Assembly: GCF_009720675.1 (NCBI RefSeq)
Contig: NZ_WNJO01000005.1
Location: 1-64,000 of the forward strand
Length of the DNA stretch: 64,000 nt
From: Secundilactobacillus folii
GTDB lineage: Bacteria; Bacillota; Bacilli; Lactobacillales; Lactobacillaceae
Direction: 5' to 3'
Shown: piece after piece, positions 54,047-62,433 of the stretch
How the letters are laid out: the number at the start of each line of letters is the position of its first letter
Position numbering within the stretch: the first letter of the stretch is position 1
Position numbers and translations under genes: made by a program
The notes under the pieces: model-generated
The model's input: only the letters and a program-made list of their open reading frames with translations
Told to the model about the DNA's origin: nothing
The model's database searches: none

Positions 54047-54193
54047 AGTTACCTTGTAAGCGATTCCATAATACTTGATATTAACCTAGCTAGTACTATT
54101 ATCTCTTCTTGAGCAGGTAACGACGGGAACTTGCAGGAACCCGGAATAATTATTTTACAGTCATAACAAAAAGCCCAATTCAAGGGCTTTTTT
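54047..54193 (+). ncRNA. Candidate structured small RNA, 6S-like
   Basis: About 147 nt lie between a promoter and a terminator. The ends can form a closing stem: GTTA (54048-54051) with TAAC (54164-54167), TGTAA (54055-54059) with TTACA (54155-54159), and ATTCC (54063-54067) with GGAAT (54143-54147). An inner stem pairs ATAATA (54068-54073) with TATTAT (54097-54102). CGGG/CCCG (54124-54143) gives a small hairpin on the 3' side of an open central region. AAGCCC/GGGCTT (54171-54189) with Ts ends it. A long rod with a central bubble and a 3'-side hairpin resembles 6S RNA; the identity is inference. Confidence 0.55.
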
Positions 54194-54338
54194 GTTTGCT
54201 TTCAGTTTAACTTTTAAAATTAAGGTGGTCTTAATCAAGTGATTGCCAGAAAACTGCCTATTTTCATTGTGTTCCCGTCTTATTAATGATAGGCTCATGA
54301 CGGGTCAATTAAAACGAATCATTTAAGGAGGAAGCAGG

Positions 54339-55010
54339 ATGTTTAAACGGATGGGTACAAAAATATTAGTCGCAGCTACAATGGTTATTGGGGGATTTGC
54401 TGCCATTCAGCAGCCAACCGTGGCACATGCTTCAAAAACGTTTTCATCTATACCAGGCGGCCATTTTCAGAGTGCTAAGGCGCAGTATGCCTTTCACTTC
54501 CAAGCAATTAAAGCGGGTAATAAGACGGGACTTATGCTGGTCTTTGGGGATTTTAAGAATGCCTCGGTACGTTACGCAGTGCCAGTAAAAAGTGCCGCTA
54601 GCAAAAATCATAGAACGTTAAACATCTACTACCGCGTAGAGAGCCTAAAGGGTAAGCTGGGTAAGACAAACTATAAGATGAGTATTTACAAGTATAGTAA
54701 TACGAAGTACCGCGTCAAACTGTACAATTATAAGAGTGGCCTCTTCCCAAGCTACAAGGGAACTGCTTATACTTTTAAATTAACAAAGAGTTCGCCAGCA
54801 AAAACGTTTGCTAACAAATACACCAAACCTAAACTGACTAAATCGCTAACTGCGGCACTGACCCAGTATGTGGCGCAGCAGTACGCGGCCGGTAAAGCCT
54901 CGCAAGATCCAAACGATCCCCAGGTGAAAGCAGCCATTACGAAAGCTGCTAACAACACTTTAAATAAGGATATTACTGCACTATTAAACTCGTATAATTT
55001 AAACTCCTAG
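54339..55010 (+). CDS. Secreted protein of unknown function
   Basis: This 223-residue protein has a signal peptide of about 31 residues (KRMGTKILVAATMVIGGFAA, then TVAHAS). The mature protein is Lys-, Tyr- and Ala-rich, with a beta-rich first part (RTLNIYYRVESLKGKLGKTN) and a helical C-terminus (LTAALTQYVAQQYAAGKASQ). AAGGAGGAAG precedes ATG 54339. It is monocistronic with a terminator behind. It has the look of lactobacillus surface proteins, but no domain is recognised. Confidence 0.7.
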   Translation: MFKRMGTKILVAATMVIGGFAAIQQPTVAHASKTFSSIPGGHFQSAKAQYAFHFQAIKAGNKTGLMLVFGDFKNASVRYAVPVKSAASKNHRTLNIYYRVESLKGKLGKTNYKMSIYKYSNTKYRVKLYNYKSGLFPSYKGTAYTFKLTKSSPAKTFANKYTKPKLTKSLTAALTQYVAQQYAAGKASQDPNDPQVKAAITKAANNTLNKDITALLNSYNLNS

Positions 55011-55024
55011 AATTGTCTAAAAGT

Positions 55025-55062
55025 AAGGGGCACATGATCAAGATGATCATGTGTCCCTTTTT
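55025..55062. terminator. Bidirectional terminator between convergent genes
   Basis: AAGGGGCACATGATCA (55025-55040) pairs with TGATCATGTGTCCCTT (55044-55059) with one mismatch, followed by Ts. Confidence 0.88.
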
Positions 55063-55129
55063 GCAAATAGTCGTGTGTAAATTTGACCATATGATATCGC
55101 TTTAATCCGAATTATCCGACCGTGTATTT

Positions 55130-55834
55130 TCATTTAATTGCCGTTTCAATCGCTGCTGCAATTACGCCTCCAACGAGCGGTCCACACATCGGTACCCACG
55201 CATAGTTCCAGTTTGCTGAACCTTTGTTTGGTACCGGCATAATGGTATAAGCAAATCGCGGTGCCCAGTCACGTGCTGGATTGATGGCAAAGCCGGTGGT
55301 TGTACCAAGGCTAGTGCCAATGACAAAGATCAGCATACCGACGATAAAAGGTTTTAAGCCAGTAGTAAAGTTGCCGAGGTTTAGCAAAATGAAAACGAAA
55401 CTAAACGTGGCGATCACTTCTGATAAAAAGTTGAACAGTGGTGATTTAATCGCTGGCACAGTGGCAAAGATGCCGACGGAATTCCCCGATTTGGAACTAG
55501 TGGCTTTAAAATGGGGCGTAAATTGAATGATCACCACGACCGCACCAACGAAGGCACCCAGAAACTGTCCCGCCAAATATGGCAGCACTTCATGCCAAGG
55601 AAAAAGGCCAAACAGTGCGTACGGGATGGTGACGGCCGGATTCAAATGACCATCTGAACCCAATAACCCGGCAACGTAAACGCCCATGGTCACGGCCATC
55701 CCCCAAGATAGGCAGACAAAAGTCCAATTAGACCCAGTTGCGTACGTTTTCTTTAAGTTAACGCCGGCCCCAGAACCAGTCCCTAAGATGATCAGAATAG
55801 CCGTGCCAAAAAATTCCCCGATAAAGCCCTGCAT
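55130..55834 (-). CDS. glpF: Aquaglyceroporin (glycerol uptake facilitator)
   Basis: This 234-residue MIP-family channel has six membrane helices and two NPA-type half-helices: GHLNPAVTIPYALFG and FAINPARDWAPRFAY. The Asp right after the second NPAR is typical of glycerol-conducting aquaglyceroporins. It would move glycerol, water and possibly lactic acid or small solutes passively. ATG 55834 has AAGGTGG upstream and is preferred to a start four codons earlier. No glycerol kinase or glycerol dehydratase gene is nearby. Confidence 0.9.
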   Translation of the reverse strand: MQGFIGEFFGTAILIILGTGSGAGVNLKKTYATGSNWTFVCLSWGMAVTMGVYVAGLLGSDGHLNPAVTIPYALFGLFPWHEVLPYLAGQFLGAFVGAVVVIIQFTPHFKATSSKSGNSVGIFATVPAIKSPLFNFLSEVIATFSFVFILLNLGNFTTGLKPFIVGMLIFVIGTSLGTTTGFAINPARDWAPRFAYTIMPVPNKGSANWNYAWVPMCGPLVGGVIAAAIETAIK

Positions 55835-55986
55835 ATTGACACCCACCTTTATAGAATAATTAGAATTACAAACATCCTTATTCTAGCAGGTTGAAAACGC
55901 TATTACAAAGTGAAATTAGCCTCATAAGTACGACCTGAAATGAAAGCGGAACGTGATCGATGCTGAAATTGGTTGGTGAGACAGAC

Positions 55987-56024
55987 AGCAGGCAAGTTTG
56001 ATTGAGCTTTCAAACTTACCTGCT
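55987..56024. other. Stem-loop downstream of the 56117 gene
   Basis: AGCAGG plus AAGTTTG pairs with CAAACTT plus CCTGCT. No T run follows on the minus strand and six Ts lie 11 nt away on the plus strand, so it may be an mRNA 3' stabiliser or a weak terminator. Confidence 0.5.
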
Positions 56025-56116
56025 GAAATGATAACTTTTTTAAGTAAATGGTCAAATTTCCGAAATGTTTTAAATGACGTTTGAATGGGCGTGAACCGTC
56101 TCCTTAAATCAGAACT

Positions 56117-56488
56117 TTAGCCGTGTCGGACAGAACGATAGCCACCACTTCGGCGCCCCTTAACCGCCTTGCGCTTGAACTTTGGTTTGGCATTGTCAGC
56201 CTCAAAACGAAAGTGGTGCATCTTACCAGCAAATGGTTGGCCGCTCATTCGAATTCGTAGCCAGGACTGCATGGTTTGAATCATTGCTTTGGCATTTTCA
56301 ACTTGAACTGGTTGTTCGTCTTTTTCCGCAGTTGGTAAAATATTATCTTGAATCTGTTTGACTAGTTTTTGGTGATAGGCGACTAGATCTGCGGTCAATG
56401 GTGCCTGTGCGTACTGGTTAAATAAATTTTCGATAAACCGAAGGGCGTCCTTTGGGCTTTCCGGTTGGTAATAACGTTCATTTGTCAT
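56117..56488 (-). CDS. Hypothetical protein with basic C-terminal tail
   Basis: This 123-residue soluble protein begins MTNERYYQPESPKDALRFIE and has a helical middle (ADLVAYHQKLVKQIQDNILP). The last 20 residues, starting FKRKAVKGRRSG, are strongly basic and could bind nucleic acid. GAGGTGG is 5 nt before ATG 56488, so the longer frame to 56536 is rejected. It is divergent from the MFS gene. No family is recognised. Confidence 0.6.
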   Translation of the reverse strand: MTNERYYQPESPKDALRFIENLFNQYAQAPLTADLVAYHQKLVKQIQDNILPTAEKDEQPVQVENAKAMIQTMQSWLRIRMSGQPFAGKMHHFRFEADNAKPKFKRKAVKGRRSGGYRSVRHG

Positions 56489-56661
56489 GTTTTCCACCTC
56501 GTTTAATAGGATAGCAGGCCGGTTCCTCAGAAGCAAGAGGACGACTGCTGTAACGGGTGATCAGCCAACCAATCACCGTTGGAAATGCTTGAAAATCACG
56601 CTAATAAAGCGTAGATTTATTGTTGGCTTTGGAGAAATAAATGGAACAGGAGTTGTGAAAA

Positions 56662-58113
56662 TTGGCTGAAAACAGTTTTCTAACTGATCAGCAGGTCCAA
56701 AAGCACCGTTGGTGGATACTGGCAGCGGTGGGGTTGTTTACGTTTATGTCGACCCTGGATGCCAGTATCGTTAACATTGCACTGCCCGTTATTTCCCGGG
56801 ATCTTAAGGTACCGATGAACCAGGCTGAGTGGGTCGTTTCAATCTACTTAATTGTCATTTGTTCGTTACTGCTATTGTTTGGGAAACTTGGCGATTCACT
56901 TGGTAAGATTCGAATTTTTCGAATCGGAACGGTTTTATTCGTTATTGGTTCTTTATTTGCAGGCTTCAACGGCAGCTTTCCATTGCTACTGACAGCCCGG
57001 GTCGTGCAAGCGTTAGGGGCATCCATGACGATGTCTGCCAATAACGGTATCATTACTGAAGTTTTTCCATTTAACGAACGTGGCCGTGCACTTGGAATGA
57101 TCGGTTCGTTCGTGGCCCTGGGATCGATTGCCGGACCTGGTTTGGGTGGCATCGTTTTGGCGCACTTAACGTGGGGTTACATTTTTTGGTTGAACGTTCC
57201 GATCGGGATTGTTACGATTATTGTTGGTCAACTGATTTTGCCCAAAGATATTACGATGTCGCACGAAAGAATTGACCGGATCGGTGCATTCACCATGGCC
57301 TGTTTTATGGTCGCTCTCTTTGTTGGCATCTTTTTGGGTCAAGAAATTGGCTTCGCTAACCCCGTTATTCTCGGCTTCTTCGCGGTGGCCTTGATTGTTG
57401 GCCTGATTTTTGTCAGAACGGAAAACCGACAAACAAATCCGTTATTATCATTTAGTTTATTTAAAAACGGCGCTTTTACCATGAGCCTGCTGTGTGGTTT
57501 TCTCATCTTTGTGACCAACTTCTTCTTCAATGTCATTGCCCCATTTTATTTGGAAAATGCCCGTCAGCTGCCCGCCAATTATGCGGGATACATTCTAATG
57601 GCTTTTCCAATCGTGCAGGTGATCGTTGCGCCTTTAGCCGGCACAGTTTCAGACCACATTGGTCCAGAGCTGATCACTTTTGCAGGGCTAGTGTTAATTC
57701 TATTCAGTCAAATCGGTTATATGCTGGTTGACTTAGGCACACCAATCTGGCTGTTCGTCGCCAACGTTGGTTTCGTTGGGCTGGGGAACGGTATCTTTCA
57801 AGCACCCAATAATACGATTGTTATGAATGCGGTGGAGCCGAGTGATCTTGGTATTGCCGGTGGCATGAATGCCCTGGTGCGAAACCTAGGGATGGTCGTT
57901 GGCATTTCATTAGCCACCACCGTTCTGTTCGCCGCAATGAGTCATGCTCGCGGGGCAAAAGTGACGACTTTTCTGAATGGCCATCCAGATATTTTCATCT
58001 ACGGCATGCATGTGTCGTTCTTAATTGCCGCCTTGATTTGTGCGGTTGCAACAGCCATCACCGGTTACCGCTTGATCAAGCGGCCCAAACTTCACTCAAA
58101 GGGGATCTCATGA
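56662..58113 (+). CDS. MFS drug exporter, DHA2 family (14 helices)
   Basis: This 483-residue membrane protein begins at TTG 56662 with AGGAG upstream. It has about 14 hydrophobic helices. Helix 1 ends FMSTLDASIVNIALPVISRD, typical of DHA2 (EmrB/QacA). Motif A is FGKLGDSLGKIRIFRIG, and motif C is GSIAGPGLGGIV in helix 5. The Asp in helix 1 (TLDAS) is the usual proton-coupling residue. It would export cationic drugs or amphipathic compounds by proton antiport. The HAD phosphatase gene follows immediately and is probably co-transcribed. Confidence 0.88.
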   Translation: MAENSFLTDQQVQKHRWWILAAVGLFTFMSTLDASIVNIALPVISRDLKVPMNQAEWVVSIYLIVICSLLLLFGKLGDSLGKIRIFRIGTVLFVIGSLFAGFNGSFPLLLTARVVQALGASMTMSANNGIITEVFPFNERGRALGMIGSFVALGSIAGPGLGGIVLAHLTWGYIFWLNVPIGIVTIIVGQLILPKDITMSHERIDRIGAFTMACFMVALFVGIFLGQEIGFANPVILGFFAVALIVGLIFVRTENRQTNPLLSFSLFKNGAFTMSLLCGFLIFVTNFFFNVIAPFYLENARQLPANYAGYILMAFPIVQVIVAPLAGTVSDHIGPELITFAGLVLILFSQIGYMLVDLGTPIWLFVANVGFVGLGNGIFQAPNNTIVMNAVEPSDLGIAGGMNALVRNLGMVVGISLATTVLFAAMSHARGAKVTTFLNGHPDIFIYGMHVSFLIAALICAVATAITGYRLIKRPKLHSKGIS

Positions 58114-58800
58114 ATGAGTTATCAAAACCTACTTTTCGATATTGACGATACGTTATTAAACTTTCAGGCTGCTGAAAAGCAGGCTTTAGGAGGCTTATTT
58201 AAAGAATTGGATCAGCCACTAACGCCTGCAACCTACGCCTACTATCACAAATTAAACATTTCATTATGGCAACAATTTGAGCGCAGAGAGATCGATAAGC
58301 CAACGCTGCTAGTTCAACGCTTCACCACTTTATTTACCCATTTAGGCGAACCAAATATCGATGGCAAACGGATGGAAGAACGTTACCGTTTTTACCTGTC
58401 ACAGGGTCATGAACCAATGCCTCACGCGCCGGAAGTCTTGACTGATCTCAGCCGCAACCATGACCTTTACGTTGTGACGAACGGCGTCGCCAAGACACAG
58501 CAAAAACGCCTAACCGAAGCTCACTTTAACCACTTCTTTAAGCGGGTTTTTATTTCAGAGCTAGTTGGTGCTCAAAAACCGGAGAGGGCCTTCTTTCAGC
58601 GAGTGACGGCCCACATCCAGGCCTATCAGCCTGAACAGACGTTAGTGATTGGTGATTCCTTAAGCTCTGACATTCAAGGGGCTGAGAGCTTCGGTCTAGA
58701 TTCGGTTTGGTTTAACCCAGATCACCAGCCCAACAAAACCAACGTCAAGCCGACTTTCGAGATCGACCAGTTAACTGATTTGGAAAAAATCGTCGCTTGA
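58114..58800 (+). CDS. HAD-family nucleotidase, YjjG type
   Basis: This 228-residue haloacid dehalogenase-like phosphatase has motif I LFDIDDTLLNF (residues 7-17), motif II VVTNGVAK, motif III Lys in AQKPERAFF, and motif IV VIGDSLSSDIQGAESFG. The helical cap between motifs I and II and the C-terminus fit the YjjG group, which hydrolyses non-canonical pyrimidine nucleotides. Its ATG follows the MFS stop codon directly, so the two are coupled. It may have a housecleaning role; the link to the exporter is unclear. Confidence 0.87.
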   Translation: MSYQNLLFDIDDTLLNFQAAEKQALGGLFKELDQPLTPATYAYYHKLNISLWQQFERREIDKPTLLVQRFTTLFTHLGEPNIDGKRMEERYRFYLSQGHEPMPHAPEVLTDLSRNHDLYVVTNGVAKTQQKRLTEAHFNHFFKRVFISELVGAQKPERAFFQRVTAHIQAYQPEQTLVIGDSLSSDIQGAESFGLDSVWFNPDHQPNKTNVKPTFEIDQLTDLEKIVA

Positions 58801-58823
58801 GACGACTTAAATTCATCATAATG

Positions 58824-58867
58824 AAGCCAGAAATCACGAATTAGCTTTCAAATGATTCCTGGCTTTT
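58824..58867. terminator. Bidirectional terminator between YjjG and the miniprotein
   Basis: AAGCCAG (58824-58830) pairs with CTGGCTT (58859-58865), and AATCA (58832-58836) with TGATT (58853-58857), followed by Ts. Confidence 0.75.
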
Positions 58868-58881
58868 AGACTCTACTAAGA

Positions 58882-59040
58882 CTATTTACGTTGCTTGTGT
58901 GACCACTTTGGCAATAGTGACTTTACCCAGCCAAACAGTGGTCCCCAATTCATAAGCCCACCAGAACTTGGGGGTGTCTTTACGTTGACTTTAATTTCTG
59001 GTAGACTATGGCGACTAGTATTTTTATGGGGTTCTGGCAT
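58882..59040 (-). CDS. 52-residue protein with amphipathic C-terminus
   Basis: The short frame encodes MPEPHKNTSRHSLPEIKVNV followed by KTPPSSGG and then LMNWGPLFGWVKSLLPKW, ending in a basic KQRK. AAGGAGG lies 6 nt before ATG 59040, and a bidirectional terminator lies just beyond the stop. Its C-terminal third could form a Trp-rich amphipathic, membrane-associated helix. A bacteriocin or a membrane-binding regulator are possibilities but unsupported, because no leader, immunity or export genes are present. Confidence 0.65.
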   Translation of the reverse strand: MPEPHKNTSRHSLPEIKVNVKTPPSSGGLMNWGPLFGWVKSLLPKWSHKQRK

Positions 59041-59175
59041 CATTTACCTCCTTGCAGGAACGGATGAAAAACTAACTGTATTTTAACTCAAATCAATTGT
59101 TTTCCGCAGCTAAAAAGCGTAGGATTTCAGTGTTATACTTGATTTAATTATCTCAAAATGAAGGGTGGGGTACCA

Positions 59176-60342
59176 ATGAACTCAATCATGAGTGACTTGC
59201 AATACGCGTTACAGCGTCAGGCTTTAGTAAACGTGTATCAACAGCAGCAAGACATTGTTTATACTGGCTATGTGACGATTGTTGACGACCAAGGCATTAT
59301 TTTGACCACTTTCGATGATAGCGGTAGCGAAGATGGTGCCGTTTACCTCACTTATAAAGTGATCGACTTCGTGGAATTTGAAAGTGACGACCTCGATAGC
59401 ATGCGTTTTCGAATTGAAAACGCTGCTAGTGAGCACTTTTTCACGTTTGGCAAAATGACCACGAAGTTCAATTTAAAGCGGTCTTTGATCCGTCAAGTAC
59501 TTGAAGCCGCTATGGTGGATGAAAGTGCGATCATGGTGTTAGACCACAATAGCGGTGAACTTAACGAGGGTGAAGTGACCCGGATATCAGAACATGATTT
59601 CGATTTTCGAATTTTTGATAAATTCAAGCTGGAAGACCATCCGCAGTTAGTGCTGTCATTTAAAGATGTGGCATTGATCGAGTTCGAAGGTAAGGAATTG
59701 ACTTTACAAACGGCGTCAATGGGTTACATTCAAACCCTACCACCCGTCAAAACACTGTCAGTTAATAGCTTAACTGATATTGCGGCATCGCTGCAGGAAG
59801 CCCAAAGGACGCAGCGTCTAATTTCCTTGGTGCCAGTTGGCGACCCGGAAATGTTTTACGTTGGTCGAGTGAATACGGTGGGTGCTGACTCGGTTGTTAT
59901 CAATTTAGTTGATATGACGGGGCAGTTCGGCGGATATTGGCTGGTTAAATTACCAGCAATCGAACAGGTCACTACCCAGTCAGATTACCTGGAGGTCATG
60001 AAGACCTACATGATGCTGAATAAGAATTTGGGTGTGACTGCTCAGCCAGGTCTCAATGATGAACGCTTATTTGACGCTGGCGATAACTTGTTCCAAGAGA
60101 TTTTAGCTCAGGCAGCTAAGTTTCAGCGTGTTGTGCGTTTGCAACTAGATGATCAGCAGAGTGTGATTGGTTATATTAGTAAATTTGGCGGCCAGCAAAT
60201 TATCTTCCACCAGATCGAACAGGGGACGGTCATTGATCCGCTGGGCACCATTGTTGAACTCGATGACATCGATGAAATTGCATTTGATTACATGGATGCA
60301 ATGTTAACTGAAAAGCAACTTCGCAATCAAGGCGAACTTTAG
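59176..60342 (+). CDS. Four-module protein of unknown function
   Basis: This 388-residue soluble acidic protein has ATG 59176 preceded by AAGGGTGGGG. It appears built of four related beta-rich modules of about 80-90 residues, each ending in an acidic pattern before an aromatic strand: YKVIDFVEFESDDLDSM, FKDVALIEFEGKELTLQ, LPAIEQVTTQSDYLEVM and LDDIDEIAFDYMDAM. Each also has a Gly-turn such as TGYVTIVDD, EGEVTRISE, VGRVNTVGAD or IGYISKFGG. This matches Sm/YolD-like small barrels, and the 74-residue protein at 24052-24276 looks like a single such module. Its role is unknown. A small membrane protein gene follows 13 bp later. Confidence 0.6.
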   Translation: MNSIMSDLQYALQRQALVNVYQQQQDIVYTGYVTIVDDQGIILTTFDDSGSEDGAVYLTYKVIDFVEFESDDLDSMRFRIENAASEHFFTFGKMTTKFNLKRSLIRQVLEAAMVDESAIMVLDHNSGELNEGEVTRISEHDFDFRIFDKFKLEDHPQLVLSFKDVALIEFEGKELTLQTASMGYIQTLPPVKTLSVNSLTDIAASLQEAQRTQRLISLVPVGDPEMFYVGRVNTVGADSVVINLVDMTGQFGGYWLVKLPAIEQVTTQSDYLEVMKTYMMLNKNLGVTAQPGLNDERLFDAGDNLFQEILAQAAKFQRVVRLQLDDQQSVIGYISKFGGQQIIFHQIEQGTVIDPLGTIVELDDIDEIAFDYMDAMLTEKQLRNQGEL

Positions 60343-60355
60343 GGAGGCAATTAGA

Positions 60356-60691
60356 TTGTTTGAGAAATGGCAGCGACTACCAAAGTGGTTTAGAGATACG
60401 ATGCAAATCATTGTGCCAATGGTCATTTTACTGATTATTTACGACTTGCTATCGCCGCAGTTTACCCACCGGCCATATTCGATAACAACCCTGATCTCGT
60501 TTCCCTTTCAAGTCATTGTTGGTTTTGCACTAGTTGCCATCTATAACTACTTTAAGATTCGTTCTCAAGAAAAAGCCAAAGCCCAAAAGGCCGAGGCGGA
60601 GCGAATCGAACGGTTACGAAAAGAACAGCAAAAACGCCAGCACGAAGAAAATAGTCAACGTAATCGTGCCGTCCAGCAACACCGAAATTAA
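60356..60691 (+). CDS. Small membrane protein with charged coiled-coil tail
   Basis: This 111-residue protein starts at TTG 60356 with GGGAGG upstream. Two membrane helices (MQIIVPMVILLIIYDLL and LISFPFQVIVGFALVAIYNY) are followed by a strongly charged helix of about 40 residues (KAEAERIERLRKEQQKRQHE), probably cytoplasmic. The gene lies 13 bp after the four-module protein gene and is surely co-transcribed with it, so it may anchor that protein at the membrane (inference). No family is recognised. Confidence 0.65.
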   Translation: MFEKWQRLPKWFRDTMQIIVPMVILLIIYDLLSPQFTHRPYSITTLISFPFQVIVGFALVAIYNYFKIRSQEKAKAQKAEAERIERLRKEQQKRQHEENSQRNRAVQQHRN

Positions 60692-60698
60692 ATTAAAT

Positions 60699-60742
60699 AG
60701 GCGCCGAAAACGGATTTTAAGATTCGTTTTTGACGCCTTTTT
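60699..60742. terminator. Bidirectional terminator between convergent genes
   Basis: GGCG (60700-60703) pairs with CGCC (60734-60737), and AAAACG (60707-60712) with CGTTTT (60725-60730), flanked by T and A runs. Confidence 0.75.
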
Positions 60743-60750
60743 ATCTCCAG

Positions 60751-61590
60751 TTAATCAGTGTAGAACTCAATTGCTAGGGCGCCAACACTGGTATAGGTGC
60801 TGATGACCGGACCGGCTTCGTGAATTGTCACTTGAGTGTCTGGTAACGCTTCTTTGATCCGGTTAGCAATCTCACTTGTTTGTGTCAGGTTATCGACGTG
60901 GGTCAAACCAACTTTAGGCGGGGCTTCCGTCTTGATTCGATCGACCAGTTCATTGATCTCTTTGCGGATGAAACGTTTACCACGGCCCCTAGCCGCTACG
61001 CGCAACTCGCCATCGGTTAGTTCGGCCACGACTTTAATGTTGAGTAAGTTAGCGATTCCACCAGCAGCGCGACTGATACGACCGCCCTTGATTAAATTTT
61101 CCAGGGTGTTCAAAAACACGTAGATTTCCGTATGAGATCTATGCAGTTCAATGGCGTTAAGGATGGTTTCCATCGGCGCACCATTTTGCGCCAGTTTAGC
61201 GGCGGTGATCACTTGAAATGCCAGTCCCCGGTCAATTGAAAGCGAGTCGATCACTGTGACTTTTGTATCAGACATTTCGGCCGCCTGTCGGGCAGCGTTT
61301 ACAGTTCCACTTAAAAAGTGGGTCAGGTTTAAGCACAGCACCTCATCACCGTTTTCGCCTAAACGATCAAAGACTTCCAAAAATTGACCAATTGAGGGTT
61401 GAGAGGTTTTCGGTAGCTCTTCATCAGTGACCAGGTGACTTAAAAATTGCGCGTTAGTGATCTGGACGCCGTCGTTTAAAAATTCCTGGGTTCCCAGGCG
61501 AACGATCAGTGGTACCACGGTAATTGGGAGTGTTGCTAATTCTTCGTCGGTAAGTTGGACGGTTGAATCCGTCACGATTTGAATAGACAT
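60751..61590 (-). CDS. DegV family fatty-acid-binding protein
   Basis: This 279-residue protein has the DegV pattern: IQIVTDSTVQLTDEELATLP at the N-terminus, TSQPSIGQFLEVFD, LNLTHFLSGTVNAARQAAEM with the lipid-contacting Ser, and VFLNTLENLIKGGRISRAAG. The family binds fatty acids and includes FakB, which presents exogenous fatty acids to the kinase FakA. No fakA is adjacent, and most genomes have several such proteins. ATG 61590 with GAGGTC upstream is preferred over an extension of six codons. Confidence 0.88.
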   Translation of the reverse strand: MSIQIVTDSTVQLTDEELATLPITVVPLIVRLGTQEFLNDGVQITNAQFLSHLVTDEELPKTSQPSIGQFLEVFDRLGENGDEVLCLNLTHFLSGTVNAARQAAEMSDTKVTVIDSLSIDRGLAFQVITAAKLAQNGAPMETILNAIELHRSHTEIYVFLNTLENLIKGGRISRAAGGIANLLNIKVVAELTDGELRVAARGRGKRFIRKEINELVDRIKTEAPPKVGLTHVDNLTQTSEIANRIKEALPDTQVTIHEAGPVISTYTSVGALAIEFYTD

Positions 61591-61737
61591 TAGTCGACCT
61601 CTTTTCAAAGATTAAGGGCGTTAACAATTCAAGTGCATTTTCATTCATTATTTGCCTCATTGGCTGTATACTAGGACGTATATACTACGGATATTATACC
61701 GTACTTATTTACAAATACACGAAAGATGGGCTAAAAA

Positions 61738-61911
61738 ATGACAGATTCGGATATTCAACACACGAAAGACGACGCTGACAAAAAGCAGCCACCATTGAAT
61801 CTCAATGATTTAGCGGCAAATCCAATGCGCGTCGGTATGGAGCGTTTAGCTAGGCGAAAACCAGCATTAAAGTCCAAGAAACGTCATTGGTGGTCGAAAA
61901 GGGCAAAGTAG
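61738..61911 (+). CDS. 57-residue hydrophilic protein
   Basis: The short frame encodes MTDSDIQHTKDDADKKQPPL, then NLNDLAANPMRVGMERLARR, ending in a strongly basic KPALKSKKRHWWSKRAK. The acidic start and basic, Trp-containing end suggest a small nucleic-acid- or membrane-contacting protein. The ribosome site is weak (AAAGATGGG, 9 nt upstream). The macrodomain gene starts 11 bp after its stop and its ribosome site overlaps this gene's end, which supports an operon. No family is recognised. Confidence 0.6.
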   Translation: MTDSDIQHTKDDADKKQPPLNLNDLAANPMRVGMERLARRKPALKSKKRHWWSKRAK

Positions 61912-61922
61912 GGGGTTCAAAA

Positions 61923-62417
61923 TTGGCAAAATTAACGTTGATCAAGGGCGATATTACAAAGTTTCATGGTGATGCAATTGTGAACGCTGCCAACACTCGT
62001 TTGGCAGGTGGCGGCGGTGTCGATGGCGCCATCCATCGGGCCGCGGGGCCACAACTAGACGTTGCTTGTGCCAAGCTGCATGGCTGCCCAACGGGTGAAG
62101 CCAAGGTAACGCCTGGCTTTAATTTGCCAGCCAGAATTATTATTCACACTCCGGGTCCAATCTGGCGCGATGGTTCGTTTGAAGAGCCCAAGTTATTGCG
62201 TAGTTGCTATTTCAACAGTTTGTTACGGGCCGTCGAGAATAATTGCCAAACAGTTGCATTTCCATCAATCAGTACTGGTATCTACGGCTATCCGTTAGCA
62301 AGTGCCAGTCAGATTGCAGTCAAGACGATTCGAACGTTTGATCAACCGCTCGATGTCACCATGGTAGCGTTTGACGATCACACCTACCAAGCATTTCAAA
62401 TTGCGATGAATCAATAG
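61923..62417 (+). CDS. Macrodomain protein (O-acetyl-ADP-ribose deacetylase type)
   Basis: This 164-residue single macrodomain has LIKGDITKFHGDAIVNAANT at the start, the ADP-ribose loop AANTRLAGGGGVDGAIHRAA, HTPGPIWRDGSFEEPKLL, and the second phosphate loop PSISTGIYGYPLASAS. The Asn and Asp residues match the MacroD/YmdB class that removes ADP-ribose from proteins or deacetylates O-acetyl-ADP-ribose. It starts at TTG 61923 with AGGGGG upstream. It likely shares a transcript with the 57-residue protein. No ADP-ribosyltransferase gene is seen nearby. Confidence 0.87.
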   Translation: MAKLTLIKGDITKFHGDAIVNAANTRLAGGGGVDGAIHRAAGPQLDVACAKLHGCPTGEAKVTPGFNLPARIIIHTPGPIWRDGSFEEPKLLRSCYFNSLLRAVENNCQTVAFPSISTGIYGYPLASASQIAVKTIRTFDQPLDVTMVAFDDHTYQAFQIAMNQ

Positions 62418-62433
62418 ACGTCATTAAAGCATA

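Noticed and set aside
58895-59086. 63-codon plus-strand frame
   Set aside because: It is antisense to the better supported 52-residue gene and has no ribosome site.
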